A stretch of 64,000 nucleotides of DNA, from assembly GCA_917880885.1 (NCBI GenBank), contig OU862922.1:2170001-2234000 (forward strand), read 5' to 3'. Numbering within the stretch: the stretch's first letter is position 1; every line of letters begins with the position of its first letter. A model generated the notes under the pieces. The model made no database searches and had not been told where the DNA came from. It saw only the letters and a list, made by a program, of their open reading frames with translations. This stretch comes from Limnephilus marmoratus. Its lineage: Eukaryota > Arthropoda > Insecta > Trichoptera > Limnephilidae. The translations under genes and the position numbers were made by a program. Below, piece after piece: positions 11,101 to 21,765 of the stretch.

Positions 11101-14100
11101 TATTTTTTTAGGAAATTTCCTGTAGACACAATTTGTTTCAATCATCACACCAGAAGTCATCACCAAATACATAATGTTAAGTTTAATAGGTGGATTCATT
11201 AGCGATATAAAATTATGTGTATAATACAGTTCGTAATAAAACTTCTAACTATTCACTACATTTACTCTTCATATACATTACTTCGGGTTGACTACATTAG
11301 CTAGGTTTAACGTTGGCTTCCACTCATCTAGATATAACCATTACCTTATTCACTTGTTTTGTAAGAGATTGTTAAAGGTATTTCAATTGAATTGAGGTTG
11401 GAAAATATGCTAAGATCGTGGTACTAGTAAGGGAAAATATACTTTCAGTCAAAAACCGCTTTTATCAGTAGTTTTTCTTGCGGTTTGATTAAATATTAAA
11501 ACCCTTAGTGTATCATCTGCGTAATATTATTTTTGATATTATGTCTGTCTATCGAAGTCTATTTTTTACTCAATGTTAGAGCTTCTCGAATAAGATTTAT
11601 AATCATCTTGTTTGAGATTTTTTAGGCATATCATGTTCTTTTCTCTAGTGTTATGCATTTTTTCAAAATAATTTGTTTCATAATGTGCTCGAATGTTTAA
11701 AATAACGTTATGATATTTATTTTTCATATATTATTAAAGTTTGTCAATAATAATAATAATAAAAGCTTGGAATTTGACAAACTCTGTTAAGACTATTGTT
11801 AACGCGTATTCGATGAGTAAGTAAATGTTTGTAACAGTAATAAAATGTTTAAAAATATACCCAAAACAATTAAATGTTTTTATTCAATACAGTTAATCGT
11901 ATTTAATAATATCTCTTCGTAAATTATAAAGAAGGCATTGTTATAACATGGCTTTCAGGCAAAAGTAAAATATTTAAATACGTACATATAACCTGAAATA
12001 TATTTTGAAGAAATGCTTTTAAAATTTTATTTAGGAGCGTGTTACGAATGGGGGGTTTCGAAAGATAAGTTGCCTTTTCAATAAGGATTAATGTTTGTAG
12101 GTAGAATTTATAATTACATGGTTACTTTCAACAGTTTATCGTTCCCAATTATGCCCATCGTTGGTTTGTGTTCAGAGAAGTGACTTTTTCACGAATGTGA
12201 AACCAAAACGTTTCCAACACCAAGTTATCGTGGTTAGTCAGTACTTAATGTTTAGTTCTATTTATTACAACGAATGTACGTAAGATTAGCATGCACATTA
12301 ATTTCAAATAAATACACCAATTAAAATCCAGAGTACCTTAAAATATGTGAATAATTGTATGTATAGATATTTTTTTCATCATTTTATAAACAATTTAAGA
12401 TCGCTTTTCTTGCAAACACGATGAGAAGAATAAGTTCACTTTTAATAAATTAATTTCATCAGCACAAATGAACATCAGTAAATCGTTGAATACATCGTTT
12501 GATATTGCTTTTTCCATCGTCTCACAGTTTTAAAATGCTTTAAACACCCAACAGTACCGTAATACCTCTGGATTTACTAAATAGTTTCCTGTTGTCACGC
12601 GTTTAGAAATACTACACCGTTGTTCAATTTGGTTCGGAGCGCCAAAAGAGTATAAACTATGTATGTATGTTTGTTGAGAATGTACTAAGTGTACGATATG
12701 TATTTTTGTTAGAAGGTACTATATGTTAATTTGAGCTTGAAATGTTATCTGAACCTTCCAGAAGTGAGGAATATGTAATCTCGCTATAGAACGTTAAAGT
12801 TAGGTATGCGCGTTTTGCTTACAATGTATTCTTAAACGTTACCTAATTTTGTGTAAAATGTTTAATAAAATTTGTATAAATTAGGAGGTGTAGATAGAAG
12901 AAATGGTCTAACAGTCTAACTCATTTAAAATGTAAAGATGAATTGAGATTGAGTCAATTAGAACAAACGGCCGAATAATAAAATGTAAATTTTCTAGTTT
13001 TTAGCTTATTGATTCACATTCTTTTATTACATCTTGAGGCCTAATATTTTGCATTTCTATTATAATATAATATGTGTTTATTCGGATTGTAGTTTCGAGG
13101 ATTCAAATCTTATGTAGATATTATTCTATTCATGCATTAAACTAAGAACCATATACATACTACTATGATAATCCTTACGAACATTGTATTGTTTGTTTTG
13201 TTGATAATAAATACACTTATATTGGCCGTGTTCTTCTTCTATTCTTTCTGCCTTTCTGAAAAAAATACCAAGCAAGAGTCCTCAGATTTGTACCTTAGTT
13301 AAGTATAACAAATAGAAAGCAAACGCAATATTTTGTTATGTTTTGTTAATAATTTATCTCTTCGCACTGAATGATGCTCGATCTATAGAATGGTTGGACT
13401 TTTTCTTCCAGTTTTTTTTTTTTTTTTTTTTTTAAATTTGAAAACATGATCCAGTGACGCCAGAGTTGAATACGTACATCTGCAAAGCGCAGAAGCGCTG
13501 CAGAAACGCAGAAATCCAAATAAAATTCATTAAATCATTTTTATAATACTCTCATGGTTTTTTGTACAATACTACAGTACAAAGGTACTGTTTGTGTTTA
13601 CGAGTGATTAGAAACAGTTGAAGACAGCAACAGATGAGTAAAATATTAAAAATTATGCAGGTGGCGTTGCTGGTCAAAGCTATTGAAATATTTTCGTAAA
13701 GTTCGTGCAGGAAAACTGACAAGAAACGTTTATTTATTTTAAACAGTAATTGTGTTGACGCCCGATAGCGATCGAATGAAATGATAACCCTCAATAGCGT
13801 TAAATAAATGGACCATAAAATTGTTTATAACTGCAAGCAATTAATGAACAATATGGAAGACGGAGATGGATCCTAACATTGTAGTTTCAATCTCAAGTGA
13901 AATCCACAGTTGCAGGTAAGTTAAGTGATATTCCACTACTTCTTTCTACTTCACACAGTGACGAAAGCAATCATCGGCTTATTTATCATTAATGGACCAA
14001 AGAGATCGAAAAGAATCCACGACATTCTTGTATTATGGGGTTTTTAGCGGTAACACAACAAACTGTAGGTTTTATGCAAAAAATTTCGATTGGCCAACTT

Positions 14101-14719
14101 CAAATATTTACAATGGGACCACAACAATGATGTACGCACCTGTCGTATTTCTTCTTGTTTAACGTGCGTAGACTCCACCAGGGAACTGAGTAGGGAGGGA
14201 GATAGCAATATTGAGTAATGGTCTTAGGTGGAGGAAGCAATAATCCCAAAGCTGTTTCAACATTAAACAAATTGAATACGGTGATTTTTATAACTTGATT
14301 TGTGTATCTATAAAATCACGACACGCCACTGACTGACAGTCATGGACACTAACGTATTTATGATTATATACCCTTCATTTATGTGTACACAAGATCTAAG
14401 TCCTGGGGGCTAAAACAAGTAATCGCATCATCAACCAGATAAAAGCCTTTATTCTTTTACACGTTTATATTTAGCTTCGCAGCAAGTCATAACTACGAGT
14501 GAATATTACCTGTAAGCAGTGGCGGCTACGCCCTTTCAAGTAATGGATTATTTAAACAATTAGATCCATAACTGTACGGAGCTACTAGAAACATGTCAAG
14601 CTACGGAGGCCTTCAACGTACTTATATAATGTATTTTTATCCATAGGGCAAAAAAATGGTTACTTGAATTAAAAATATAAAAACCCTTATCGACGAACTC
14701 TGGCCTTGTTTTCTAATTA
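8106..14719. other. Long AT-rich region, no supportable gene
   Basis: Nothing protein-like on either strand. Visible landmarks: an A run near 8900-8918; a short inverted pair near 9071-9096 and 9221-9245 sharing GGTGGGGTGTG (possible small fold-back element); a plausible acceptor (TTTCAG, ending 9375) and donor (GTAAGTA at about 9509) that do not bracket a long open frame; a (TAA)n run near 11747-11760; and a 22-base T run near 13411-13433. Confidence 0.4.
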
Positions 14720-14865
14720 ATATTGTTAGGCGGCGCTGTTTTAGCGCCTGTGTTAAGGGCGGCAGTGTTGGGCGGCTGGTGAGCTGCCCGCCTAGAGGAA
14801 CCCAGAATTGGATCCGCCCGTAGGCTCCAAGGGGCGCGGGAGTCGTCAGAATTGTTCAAAAGGTA
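14720..14865. other. Local GC-rich island
   Basis: About 145 bp rich in GGCGGC, GCCCGCC and GGGGCGCG stand out in an otherwise AT-rich 6 kb. A 62-codon minus ORF crosses it but resembles nothing I know. It could be a repeat fragment, a short CpG-rich regulatory segment or an exon; the sequence alone does not decide. Confidence 0.3.
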
Positions 14866-15339
14866 TTGTTCAATAATCAACACAGGAGTACATTTGAACA
14901 CAGTTTATTATGTAATCAGTACACCCACATTTATCCTAAATAGAAAAGAATTCTCTTTCGCTCTTTCTTAGTGTAAATCATTAATAATAAACGGCGAAAT
15001 AATTTAATTTTAAGCATCAGGTAAACCACTTTAATATTCCACAAAAACGTTGTTCAAAATTAGACTTCACGTATTTAATTATTATTTTTTTCAATTTTAA
15101 TACATTTAACTCTTTTTTTTTTAATTCGTCGTTATTTCTTGGAAGCTCTTCACCGCTCTATACAGTTGCAATGAGTTATGTGATTTTGACATTTTATTTA
15201 AAGATAAAATATGATTGTCAAATAATGTTATTTTTATATCCATGTTATGTTTCTAAAATTATTAGCACACACGACGATGCGAGTTAATTCAAGATTAATA
15301 AATAAATAAATAATATTCTAAAAGAGGTTTTTTTGTGAA

Positions 15340-15640
15340 ATGGCCCATTTAAATTTCCAATGCAGAATCAACTCGATGGAACGACTCCAGATCCAATATA
15401 ATAACGCCTTCATAATTATATTTGCATACAGAAGGTACCTACATCAGCGCATCAACGATGTTTACGGAACTAGGACTGAATGCATTCTCTGGCCTGATGA
15501 GACACCGGGTCACTGGAGCCAGGATGCGGCAAATGGCCTCCGACAACACGGCGCTGAAGGCAGCCTGACAACACCAAGCGCCACTCCTGAGTGAGCGCTG
15601 GACCCGAGCTCACACAAGACCACCCCTACATAATTGATTA
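15340..15640 (+). pseudogene. Decayed LINE reverse transcriptase C-terminus
   Basis: The first frame reads QYNNAF...YRRY, the start of a C-terminal block common in insect LINEs (YNNAFR..L..PR). A frameshift near 15430-15440 moves the rest into another frame, which reads CSAS-type start, then MFTELGLNAFSGLMRHRV, and stops near 15570. Both parts together are the post-RT thumb/tail region of a non-LTR retrotransposon, broken and 5'-truncated. Confidence 0.6.
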
Positions 15641-15752
15641 TTGTAATAATGCAACATAATGCCTAAAACCTCAAATTTAATATTTAATTAATGTAGACAA
15701 TACTAGCGAAACTCAATCGAAAGTCTGAAACAGAAAAATCAGAAAAAGATAC

Positions 15753-15825
15753 GGTCACATCTGGGACTCAAACCCAGGTCCTATGACTTAACAGGTCAGT
15801 GTTCTACCAACTGAGCTAATGTGTC
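15753..15825 (-). tRNA. tRNA-like SINE head, anticodon GTT (Asn-type)
   Basis: The minus strand folds as a 73-nt cloverleaf: acceptor GACACAT with ATGTGAC (one mismatch), D stem GCTC/GAAC (one mismatch), anticodon stem CTGAC/GTCAT (one mismatch) with loop CTGTTAA giving GTT, variable AGGAC, T stem CTGGG/CCCAG with loop TTTGAGT. Box A and box B for RNA polymerase III are intact. The SINE body follows directly, so it is more likely a retroposon promoter than a working tRNA(Asn) gene. Confidence 0.6.
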
Positions 15826-16010
15826 CCTGTCCGATTCGGTTCCTGGGTTCGAGTTCTTTTTGTATCTTTCTTTTCTGGTATCTTTTCTGATTTTTCTGTT
15901 TCAGATTTTCGATGGAGTTTTGCTAGTATTGTCGTCATTAATTGATTATTTTATTTTCGTTATTTGTATTTGGGGTGTTGTGTCACACATCTACCAGATC
16001 TGCCGGATCT

Positions 16011-16051
16011 GCCCTGATGATGGACACTTCAACGCTTTCTGAAACGTTGGC
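16011..16051 (+). ncRNA. Hammerhead-like motif with eroded helix II (family gamma)
   Basis: GCC (16011-16013) pairs with GGC (16049-16051) as helix I. The core CTGATGA is intact at 16014-16020 and GAAA at 16041-16044, followed by ACGTT. Helix II here is GGACA against TTTCT, which pairs poorly. Relatives at 40862-40890 and 49331-49350 carry TGTCC at this place, which would restore a five-pair helix. This copy looks like a decayed ribozyme. Confidence 0.45.
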
Positions 16052-16283
16052 TAAAGAAGGAGGTAGCGCAACACGGCATGACACCCCAAAAATAAATACT
16101 TTAATCTAAAAACGTTTCTGATTATTTTATTATTTATGTTTTTTTTTAATTTCTACTACTTTTTTCGATTGTACTTATTTATTTTATTAAATTTACTGTA
16201 TTCTCATATTACCAAATACCTAAAAATGTACAACAGTATGGGACGGGTGGGTTTTTCACTATTCACCTAATATCCTGAAATAA

Positions 16284-16985
16284 TTTTTTTTTTTTTTTTT
16301 TACATTAACTACACACAGGAGGCCCTGAGGAAAATAATTTCCCTCAGGGCCTATGTCATCTGGGATGCTGTGTGGAGGGTCTTTTTGAGGAGAGGAAGGA
16401 ATGAACATTGGTCTTGAAGAGACCCATGTTGTAGGAAGGAGGAAACACAGAGGCCGGCAAATCATTCCACAGCCGAGCTGTTGAACACAAGAACGAGTCG
16501 AAGAAACGACCCGTTCTCATGTGACAAATGTCAACCGTGTACAAATGTTGGGCACGCGTTTGGCGTGTTTCCCGACTATGCACCGGTGCCGAAGGGATCA
16601 ATGATGCTAGTTCCTCGGAGCATCTTCCATTGTAATACCGGTAGAACAAGGATAGCATTCCCACCCGACGCCTGTGCACTAAAGATTGCAATCCGTCTGT
16701 TAAGATGGGAGAATCTATCAAACGGACCGCCCGTTTCTGCACAGAGTCGAGGGTATTTTTCAGGTATTTTGGAGCTCCAGACCAGAGATGGCTGCCAAAT
16801 TCAACCGTGGGGCGTACTTGTGATTTGTACAAGGTTAGCAGTTGTGTACTATTAAAGTATCTGCGGGCCCTGTACAGTACGCCCAGTTTTTGGGAGGCTA
16901 GCTTTACTCTGGCTTCAATGGAGCCCCCATACCTGAGCTGGTCACTTAGGGTTACACCAAGCATATCAATGGATGTTTTTGTCAA
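16284..16985 (-). mobile_element. LINE-A 3' end with reverse transcriptase C-terminus and A-tail
   Basis: The minus ORF 16356-16985 (209 codons) is the region downstream of the RT catalytic core in Jockey/CR1-type LINEs: LGVTLSDQLRYG, LYKSQVRPTVEFGSHLW, KRAVRLIDSP, FYRYYNGRCSEELASLIP, ARLWNDLPASVFP. A hairpin (GGCCCTGAGG ... CCTCAGGGCC, 16321-16351) and an 18-base A-tail (T run 16284-16301 on the plus strand) mark the 3' end. It is 5'-truncated. Other copies: 21570-21765, 23985-24415 and 24960-25600. Confidence 0.85.
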
Positions 16986-17429
16986 ATAAAATTGAGGAAA
17001 AAAATAAGAGATGCGTCATTGTGTAACAAATATTCCACAAAAAAATTATGAATAGATGCATACTTTTCATTTTAAAAATATAAGCCATCTCCTCATCACG
17101 AGTCGCCCTGCTTGCGAGAGTGTTTCCCATCATGTTCCCACCTCGGCTCGGCTGTGGTCGCAGATTAATCCGAGACTGTTTATGTTAATATGAAAAACGC
17201 TTAACTGACAACTCAGTAAGTGGTCCGGGAGGGGAGACTGACACCGTGACCCTAACACGACCCTCGAGGTGCAACCCGACATAACACCATATATCCCAAC
17301 ACCACACCACACAACACACCGAACAGAATCATTCCTAGAAGTTAACGTAAATTTACTTGTTCACCCAATGGTAAGAAAAACAACACATTGAAGTAAGATT
17401 TCGAACCTGGAAAAACTCATGGTCACTGG

Positions 17430-17665
17430 CAAACTGGAAGGAAGGAAATTCAGATCTAGTATCAGCTATGTCCAGAACATCGGTATAGGTGGCTCTCCAT
17501 ACAGCGCGAGGGGTGGAGGAACCTTGCTCAACATAGAAATCCGAGTGAGGTCTGAAGAGGGAGACTCGGAGGCTTTGGCATCCCCAATTAGGGCATGCTA
17601 TGAGGCTGAATCGAGTATGGAGAGAAAGGAGATGGTTAAGAAGACGGTTATGAAGTACCTGTAAT
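17430..17665 (-). mobile_element. SINE-B 3' fragment
   Basis: The stretch 'ggctttggcatccccaatta', 'gggcatgctatgaggctgaa' and the following A/G-rich run match, inverted, the 3' half of the full SINE at 42003-42421. No tRNA head is present. Nearby ORFs are by-products. Confidence 0.65.
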
Positions 17666-17724
17666 AATAATATATTAGACCTAAAGATTCCTGTTCTGAG
17701 GCAGTCTTTTGGTTGTTGTGTTGG

Positions 17725-18010
17725 TTTTTTATTATTTCCCCATCTTCATGTTTGTTAACGTCATATTAATAATTAATAAATTTTTCAGCTTCATGTTTGT
17801 TGGCTGCATTTGTTGTATCCTAAGAGTATGGATATTATAGTTCCATGGTTGTATCTGATTTCCTCGTGTTTATGTTTCGGACCGTAATTTAATGTTTGTT
17901 GATTTCCTCATCTTCATATTTGTTGGCTGGGTTTATTGATTTCCTCATTGTCATATTTGTAGACCTCATCTTAATGTTTGTTGATTTTCTCGTCTTCACG
18001 TTTGTCATCT
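17725..18010. repeat. Degenerate repeats of a TTTCCTCATCTTCATGTTTG-like unit
   Basis: Variants of 'tcatcttcatgtttgttg' recur about seven times at irregular 40-60 bp spacing (for example near 17740, 17790, 17925, 17950, 17975 and 18000). The region is pyrimidine-biased on this strand and shows no gene. It is an old, decayed minisatellite. Confidence 0.5.
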
Positions 18011-18920
18011 GGTTATTGTTACAAGAAACATTCCGAATCTGAACTATGGTCTTTCACCAAGTCGAAAATGACTACTCACCACTTTGAAGTTTAGTGTGAT
18101 TACATAGGATCTTTTCAACCCAATGAAATTGATTATCAGCTGAAGAATGAATTAAATTTTTTGAAAATGTTTGATTAATTGAACTGGAAGTAAGAATTGA
18201 GCTTACTTAGATCATATGGAGAAGCTCACAATACACTTCCATTGGCTAATCTCCTCAGCGAGCCAACCCACCAAAGATCCACTTGCTTCAGTTGGTTGTT
18301 TCAAATATAGAATAAAAATGAACACTATGAATGCCTACATTTTACATTTCATAGTACAATCCAATAATGTTGGCTTCATTGTCCCCACGCACTGGCTCAG
18401 TAAATTTTGCTTCAATCCCATTTGGCATGTACTCTGTATCTCTTACACTTGCCCAATGCACTTGATGGTGAAAGACAGTTCTACTTTTGAAATGTAAGCA
18501 AAGAATTTTTAGACTTTTTGATCACGAAACACGCCTACAAGGCATTTCTTGGGTTCTTCTTCGTTCTATGGTTTCACAGCAAGCTACCTGCCGCTGTGAA
18601 CTCAACCTGGACCTCTCTTTTTGTGATTTTTCTGATGTATGAGAAAGAAGGGGACGCAATGATTTTTTTAAAGCGTTTTGCTATTTATGAAATGGTGTTT
18701 GTGGAACAAAATTTTATCGCATTGTTCAAAGGTATTTAAATGTGTTTAAATTTGTGTGTTGTGCGTAGTTTGATTGACCGAGTATATTTGTTAAAACGAA
18801 TTTTGAACGTTTTACTCACGGGTTTAATTCTTGTCGATAGAATTTGGTAAAAATATTTGTATCAACAAGTAATTCAATCTTTAAAAAAATCATCGAAGAA
18901 GTAAACAATAATAATCTAGT
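18011..18920. other. Unassigned stretch
   Basis: Several short ORFs lie on both strands (plus 18216-18497 and 18518-18739), but none has a motif I can name and no splice pair stands out. I cannot exclude a decayed transposon coding remnant. Confidence 0.3.
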
Positions 18921-19087
18921 TTTGAAAAGTTTTAATTTTCGATGTACTTTTGTTACTTTAATTTTAATTTTTTTTGCGACCGGTTTTAAGATTGCTCGTT
19001 AATGATACGGACGTGTCGAAACCGGTCGCAAAAAAAATTTTTAAATTAAAGTAACAAATGTGCATCGAAAATTAAAACTTTTCAAAA
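18921..19087. repeat. Near-perfect fold-back (family beta, copy 2)
   Basis: Arms 18921-18987 and about 19017-19087 are inverted with only a few mismatches and a one- or two-base gap. The inner ends read GCGACCGGTTTT and GAAACCGGTCGC. The ~29-base apex contains GTTAATGATACGGACGTGTC, followed by GAAACCGGTC. ACCGGT is self-complementary, like ACATGT in the hammerhead-like repeats at 767-816 and 59720-59764. The family resembles 7800-8105. The first core box is not canonical, so ribozyme function is doubtful. Confidence 0.7.
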
Positions 19088-19413
19088 CAAAAATGTTTAC
19101 AAATTGTTACATAGTCAGTGCCCAAGAAATACAAAAAAAATAATCAAAACTATTTCTTACCATTCGTATTTAAAAGCCCCGAAAAGGAGCGTGAATCAAT
19201 AAATAAATATAAAAAAATATATGTACATATGAAAGAGAACAAGACACAGAAACATAAAAAGATAACCGTTACAACAGGAACTAAACAAAAGAAACTGGAT
19301 TTTTGTCAATTAAATATTTGGTTTTAACGCAATAGAAAAAAGCAGGATATTTTGTACAACTAACAGAGGTCCCTGTAACAAAGGTTTTTCCCTTTAAAAT
19401 TAATATTTTTTAC

Positions 19414-19590
19414 ACTTGATGGCCTTCGTGGTCGAGGTTTAAGGCTCTCGATTCAAATGTCGCGGGTTTGAATCCCGGCAAGCGAAAGCTAATTTTATTG
19501 AAATAATTTGTGAAGTTTGAACAACGTTTCGATTATGAATGGTGGTCTTTCACCGGAATACTAAGAGTATCTTCCATCCCATTTACAGGA
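19414..19590 (+). mobile_element. SINE-B 5' part with tRNA-like head
   Basis: The head has a box B match (GGTTTGAATCC) at about 19467-19477 and continues into 'agctaattttattgaaataa', which parallels 'aaataaattttattggatta' of the full SINE at 42003-42421. After that, 'aacgtttcgattatgaatgg', 'tggtctttcaccgg' appears in the opposite orientation to the same segment in 42003-42421 (see findings). The 3' end is missing. Confidence 0.6.
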
Positions 19591-19791
19591 ATTTTTATGA
19601 ATTTACCACAAAGACATGACACGTTCAGGTAAATATTTCTAAGTGGGTCATGTCAAAAATCTGTAAAAAGACGAGCATGTACGAATGTGATTGAAAAATC
19701 CAAGTCTGTTTGCCAATAGTTACGTAATTAATCAATCAATTTATTAAGCTTTGAAGTTACCGAATTCATTCTCCAAGGAAGATAATTTCAG

Positions 19792-19937
19792 CATCCATTA
19801 TTGGTCCAGCGTTTGGTATACACTTGTTTTTAATGTTCGCCGCCCAGAAAACGGAGAGCAGAAAAGCGCACAGTTTTTTATTGTACTTAGAAGCTGCGTG
19901 GCCAATTCAATTATATTCAATAACACAGTTTCTCAAG
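19792..19937 (+). CDS. Candidate exon of unknown protein
   Basis: 146 nt lie between an acceptor (TTTCAG, ending 19791, with a weak pyrimidine tract) and a donor GTAAGA (from 19938). Reading from the third base, the frame is open across the whole interval and encodes a partly hydrophobic peptide (SIIGPAFGIHLFLMF near the start, LEAAWPIQLYSITQFLK at the end). A second frame is also open, which weakens the case. Its entry phase (1) happens to fit the exit phase of the 1522-1573 exon, but the sequence does not look like a synaptobrevin tail. I do not recognise it. Confidence 0.25.
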
Positions 19938-20109
19938 GTAAGAAGTAGCTAAACAAAACGATTATACACGATGTTCAAACTGAAGGTTTACTGGATTTAA
20001 AGAACAGAAGAGTATGCAGGTGAACCTTTTTTTTTAAATCAACAAATCTTACTTTTACGATACTCCAATGAAGTTTATTTTCTGTATTATACGTATAGTT
20101 TCAACATAT

Positions 20110-20465
20110 GTCATTAGTATAGATAGTTTTATGTAGTTTTGAGGTGTCTCGACAGATGTCAGATAAGTAGTACCTTAGAAGAGGGTCGATTATCGTCGCT
20201 GGTGTATAATGATCGAACGTTTACGGAAATAGCCGATGATAGACGACAGACATCTGAGCTCCCGCAGTGTCGGGTTCTGGAGCTTCAAAAACACTTAATG
20301 CATCCAATAGGACGGACGTTTGGTTCAATTAAATATTCATTGTAAACCTCACAATAATGCAAATATAGCAACTTGTAATCTCGACGAACTTCGAACTTTA
20401 TTGTAGTTTTACCGAACATATTTCAAGTAATTTCAATCACAAGGATTGAAGAACATCACATTTTC
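20110..20465 (+). repeat. ~350-bp interspersed repeat (family delta), copy 1
   Basis: Shared blocks: 'cagatgtcagataagtagta', 'ccttagaagag', 'aacgtttacggaaatagcc', 'ggacggacgtttggt', 'acttgtaatctcgacgaac', 'atttcaagtaatttcaatca'. Other copies are at 27665-28012, 42565-42855 and 63540-63730, all on the same strand. There is no coding potential, A-tail or tRNA-like head, and no TIR was found. Class unknown. Confidence 0.7.
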
Positions 20466-20625
20466 CTATTGGAGGTGAGTAATCTTCACCCTGTAATCGG
20501 GAACAAGCCAATAGAACTACCGTCTTACTAGTCACGTAAGTTTCGAAGACGATTTTTATTTATTTTTTATTTCACAACCAAAAACCTTTTCCAATACGCA
20601 CAAAAATGGTGCAATACAAATTATC

Positions 20626-20890
20626 ATTATTTTCCATTTTACAACTTTAAAATGGAAAATAATTTTGTACACGAGAGAGAAATAATAAAAATAAAATTAC
20701 AATAGATAAAAAATACAAAAACCAATAAAAGTACGGTGTTTAAATAGGTATCCAGAAATACGTTTAAGAGTAGGGATGGAATAAGTACCTATTTAATACG
20801 GTCTACAAAATTCGTTAAGAAATTATACAAGTCAATAGTCAATATCAAAAAAAGTGGGATTCTTTTAGCGTGAAACCGCGTTACGGGGGA
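20626..20890 (-). mobile_element. Decayed LINE 3' tail beside a 15-bp hairpin
   Basis: ATTATTTTCCATTTT (20626-20640) and its exact complement (20649-20663) form a hairpin. The sequence after it ('aataaaattacaatagataa' and the 'cctatttaatacggtctacaaaattcg' area) resembles the LINE tail at about 7010-7230 in the same orientation. It is strongly decayed. Confidence 0.4.
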
Positions 20891-20942
20891 ATAAGCAGTA
20901 GCTATGCTAAGAATGCTGCAAACTTTTAAAAGGTTCGGTAAT

Positions 20943-21510
20943 GCGCGTTTTCATCCCCCGACAAAATATACCCCACAAAATATTCTCCGACAAAATATCC
21001 CCCGACATAATATCTCAAGGATATCTTATTATTATAATAATTTATTGTCTTTACAGGATATCTATAATATTATTTTTGTCCCATTTTACTATTTTTGAAA
21101 AATAATTTATTGTCCTCACAGGATATCTATATTATTTTTGTCCCATTTTACTATTTTTGAAAAATAATTTATTGTCCTCACAGGATATCTATATTATTTT
21201 TGTCCCATTTTACTATTTTTGAAAAATAATTTATTGTCCTCACAGGATATCTATATTATTTTTGTCCCATTTTACTATTTTTGAAAAATAATTTATTGTC
21301 CTCACAGGATATCTATATTATTTTTGTCCCATTTTACTATTTTTGAAAAATAATTTATTGTCCTCACAGGATATCTATATTATTTTTCTCCATTTTGTTG
21401 TTAGGTTAGGCTAGGTTTTAGTAGATATTTTGTTGGGAAATATTTTGTCCGTAGGATATTTTTTCGGGGATATTTTGTCGGAGATGTTTTTTCGTGGGAT
21501 GAAAACGCGC
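20943..21510. mobile_element. Fold-back element with internal minisatellite
   Basis: GCGCGTTTTCATCCC at 20943-20957 is exactly inverted at 21496-21510. Just inside each end are several short copies of a GACAAAATATYCCC-type motif, again inverted between the two sides. Between them lies the 62-bp minisatellite. No transposase and no certain target duplication are seen, so this is a non-autonomous DNA element of unknown superfamily. Confidence 0.65.
21044..21392 (+). repeat. 62-bp tandem repeat, about 5.5 units
   Basis: Units start at 21107, 21169, 21231, 21293 and 21355, exactly 62 bp apart and virtually identical. A slightly diverged first unit precedes them and the last unit is partial. Each holds 'ttattgtcctcacaggatat' and 'tttgaaaaataat'. 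High identity points to recent expansion. Confidence 0.9.
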
Positions 21511-21569
21511 TGAACCATTGCGTTATCTTTGTGGATATTCACTGTTCGTATCAAAAAAACTTTGCCAAT

Positions 21570-21765
21570 AAAAAAAAGTTACTCGGAGCATGATCCATTG
21601 AAATACGAGACAAGTACCGAAAAATGGCCAGGACTGTGCTCGAAGCATTGCAATAAGTCTGTTAAGATAGGGAAATCTATCTAAGGTATAGCCTGTTTCT
21701 GCAGTCAAGGGTTTTTTTCATGTACCTTGGGGCTTCACACCAGAAGTGGCTGCCAAGTTCAACAG
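21570..21765 (-). pseudogene. Decayed LINE-A fragment
   Basis: Blocks such as 'ctcggagcatgatccattg', 'aagtctgttaagatagggaa' and 'agaagtggctgccaa' line up with 16612-16800 of the LINE-A copy at 16284-16985. Frame is lost. No 3' hairpin or A-tail is present. Confidence 0.6.

Larger units (their letters stand above)
15700..16110. mobile_element. Head-to-head tRNA-SINE pair ending in a hammerhead-like tail (family gamma)
   Basis: A minus-strand unit (15825 down to about 15700) has a complete tRNA-like head followed by the body 'gtatctttttctgattt', 'tctgtttcagactttcg'. A plus-strand unit starts with a T-arm remnant (about 15838-15854), repeats the same body (15860-15945), then runs into the hammerhead-like tail at 16011-16051 and a conserved end 'gctaaagaaggaggtagcgc'. 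TTGGGGTGT near 15970 and ACACCCCAA near 16080 also pair. The same body occurs at about 37250-37345 and 57575-57680. Confidence 0.65.

Noticed and set aside
15753..15825. Functional tRNA(Asn) gene
   Set aside because: Mismatches in three stems and direct continuation into a SINE body shared elsewhere; kept as SINE head.
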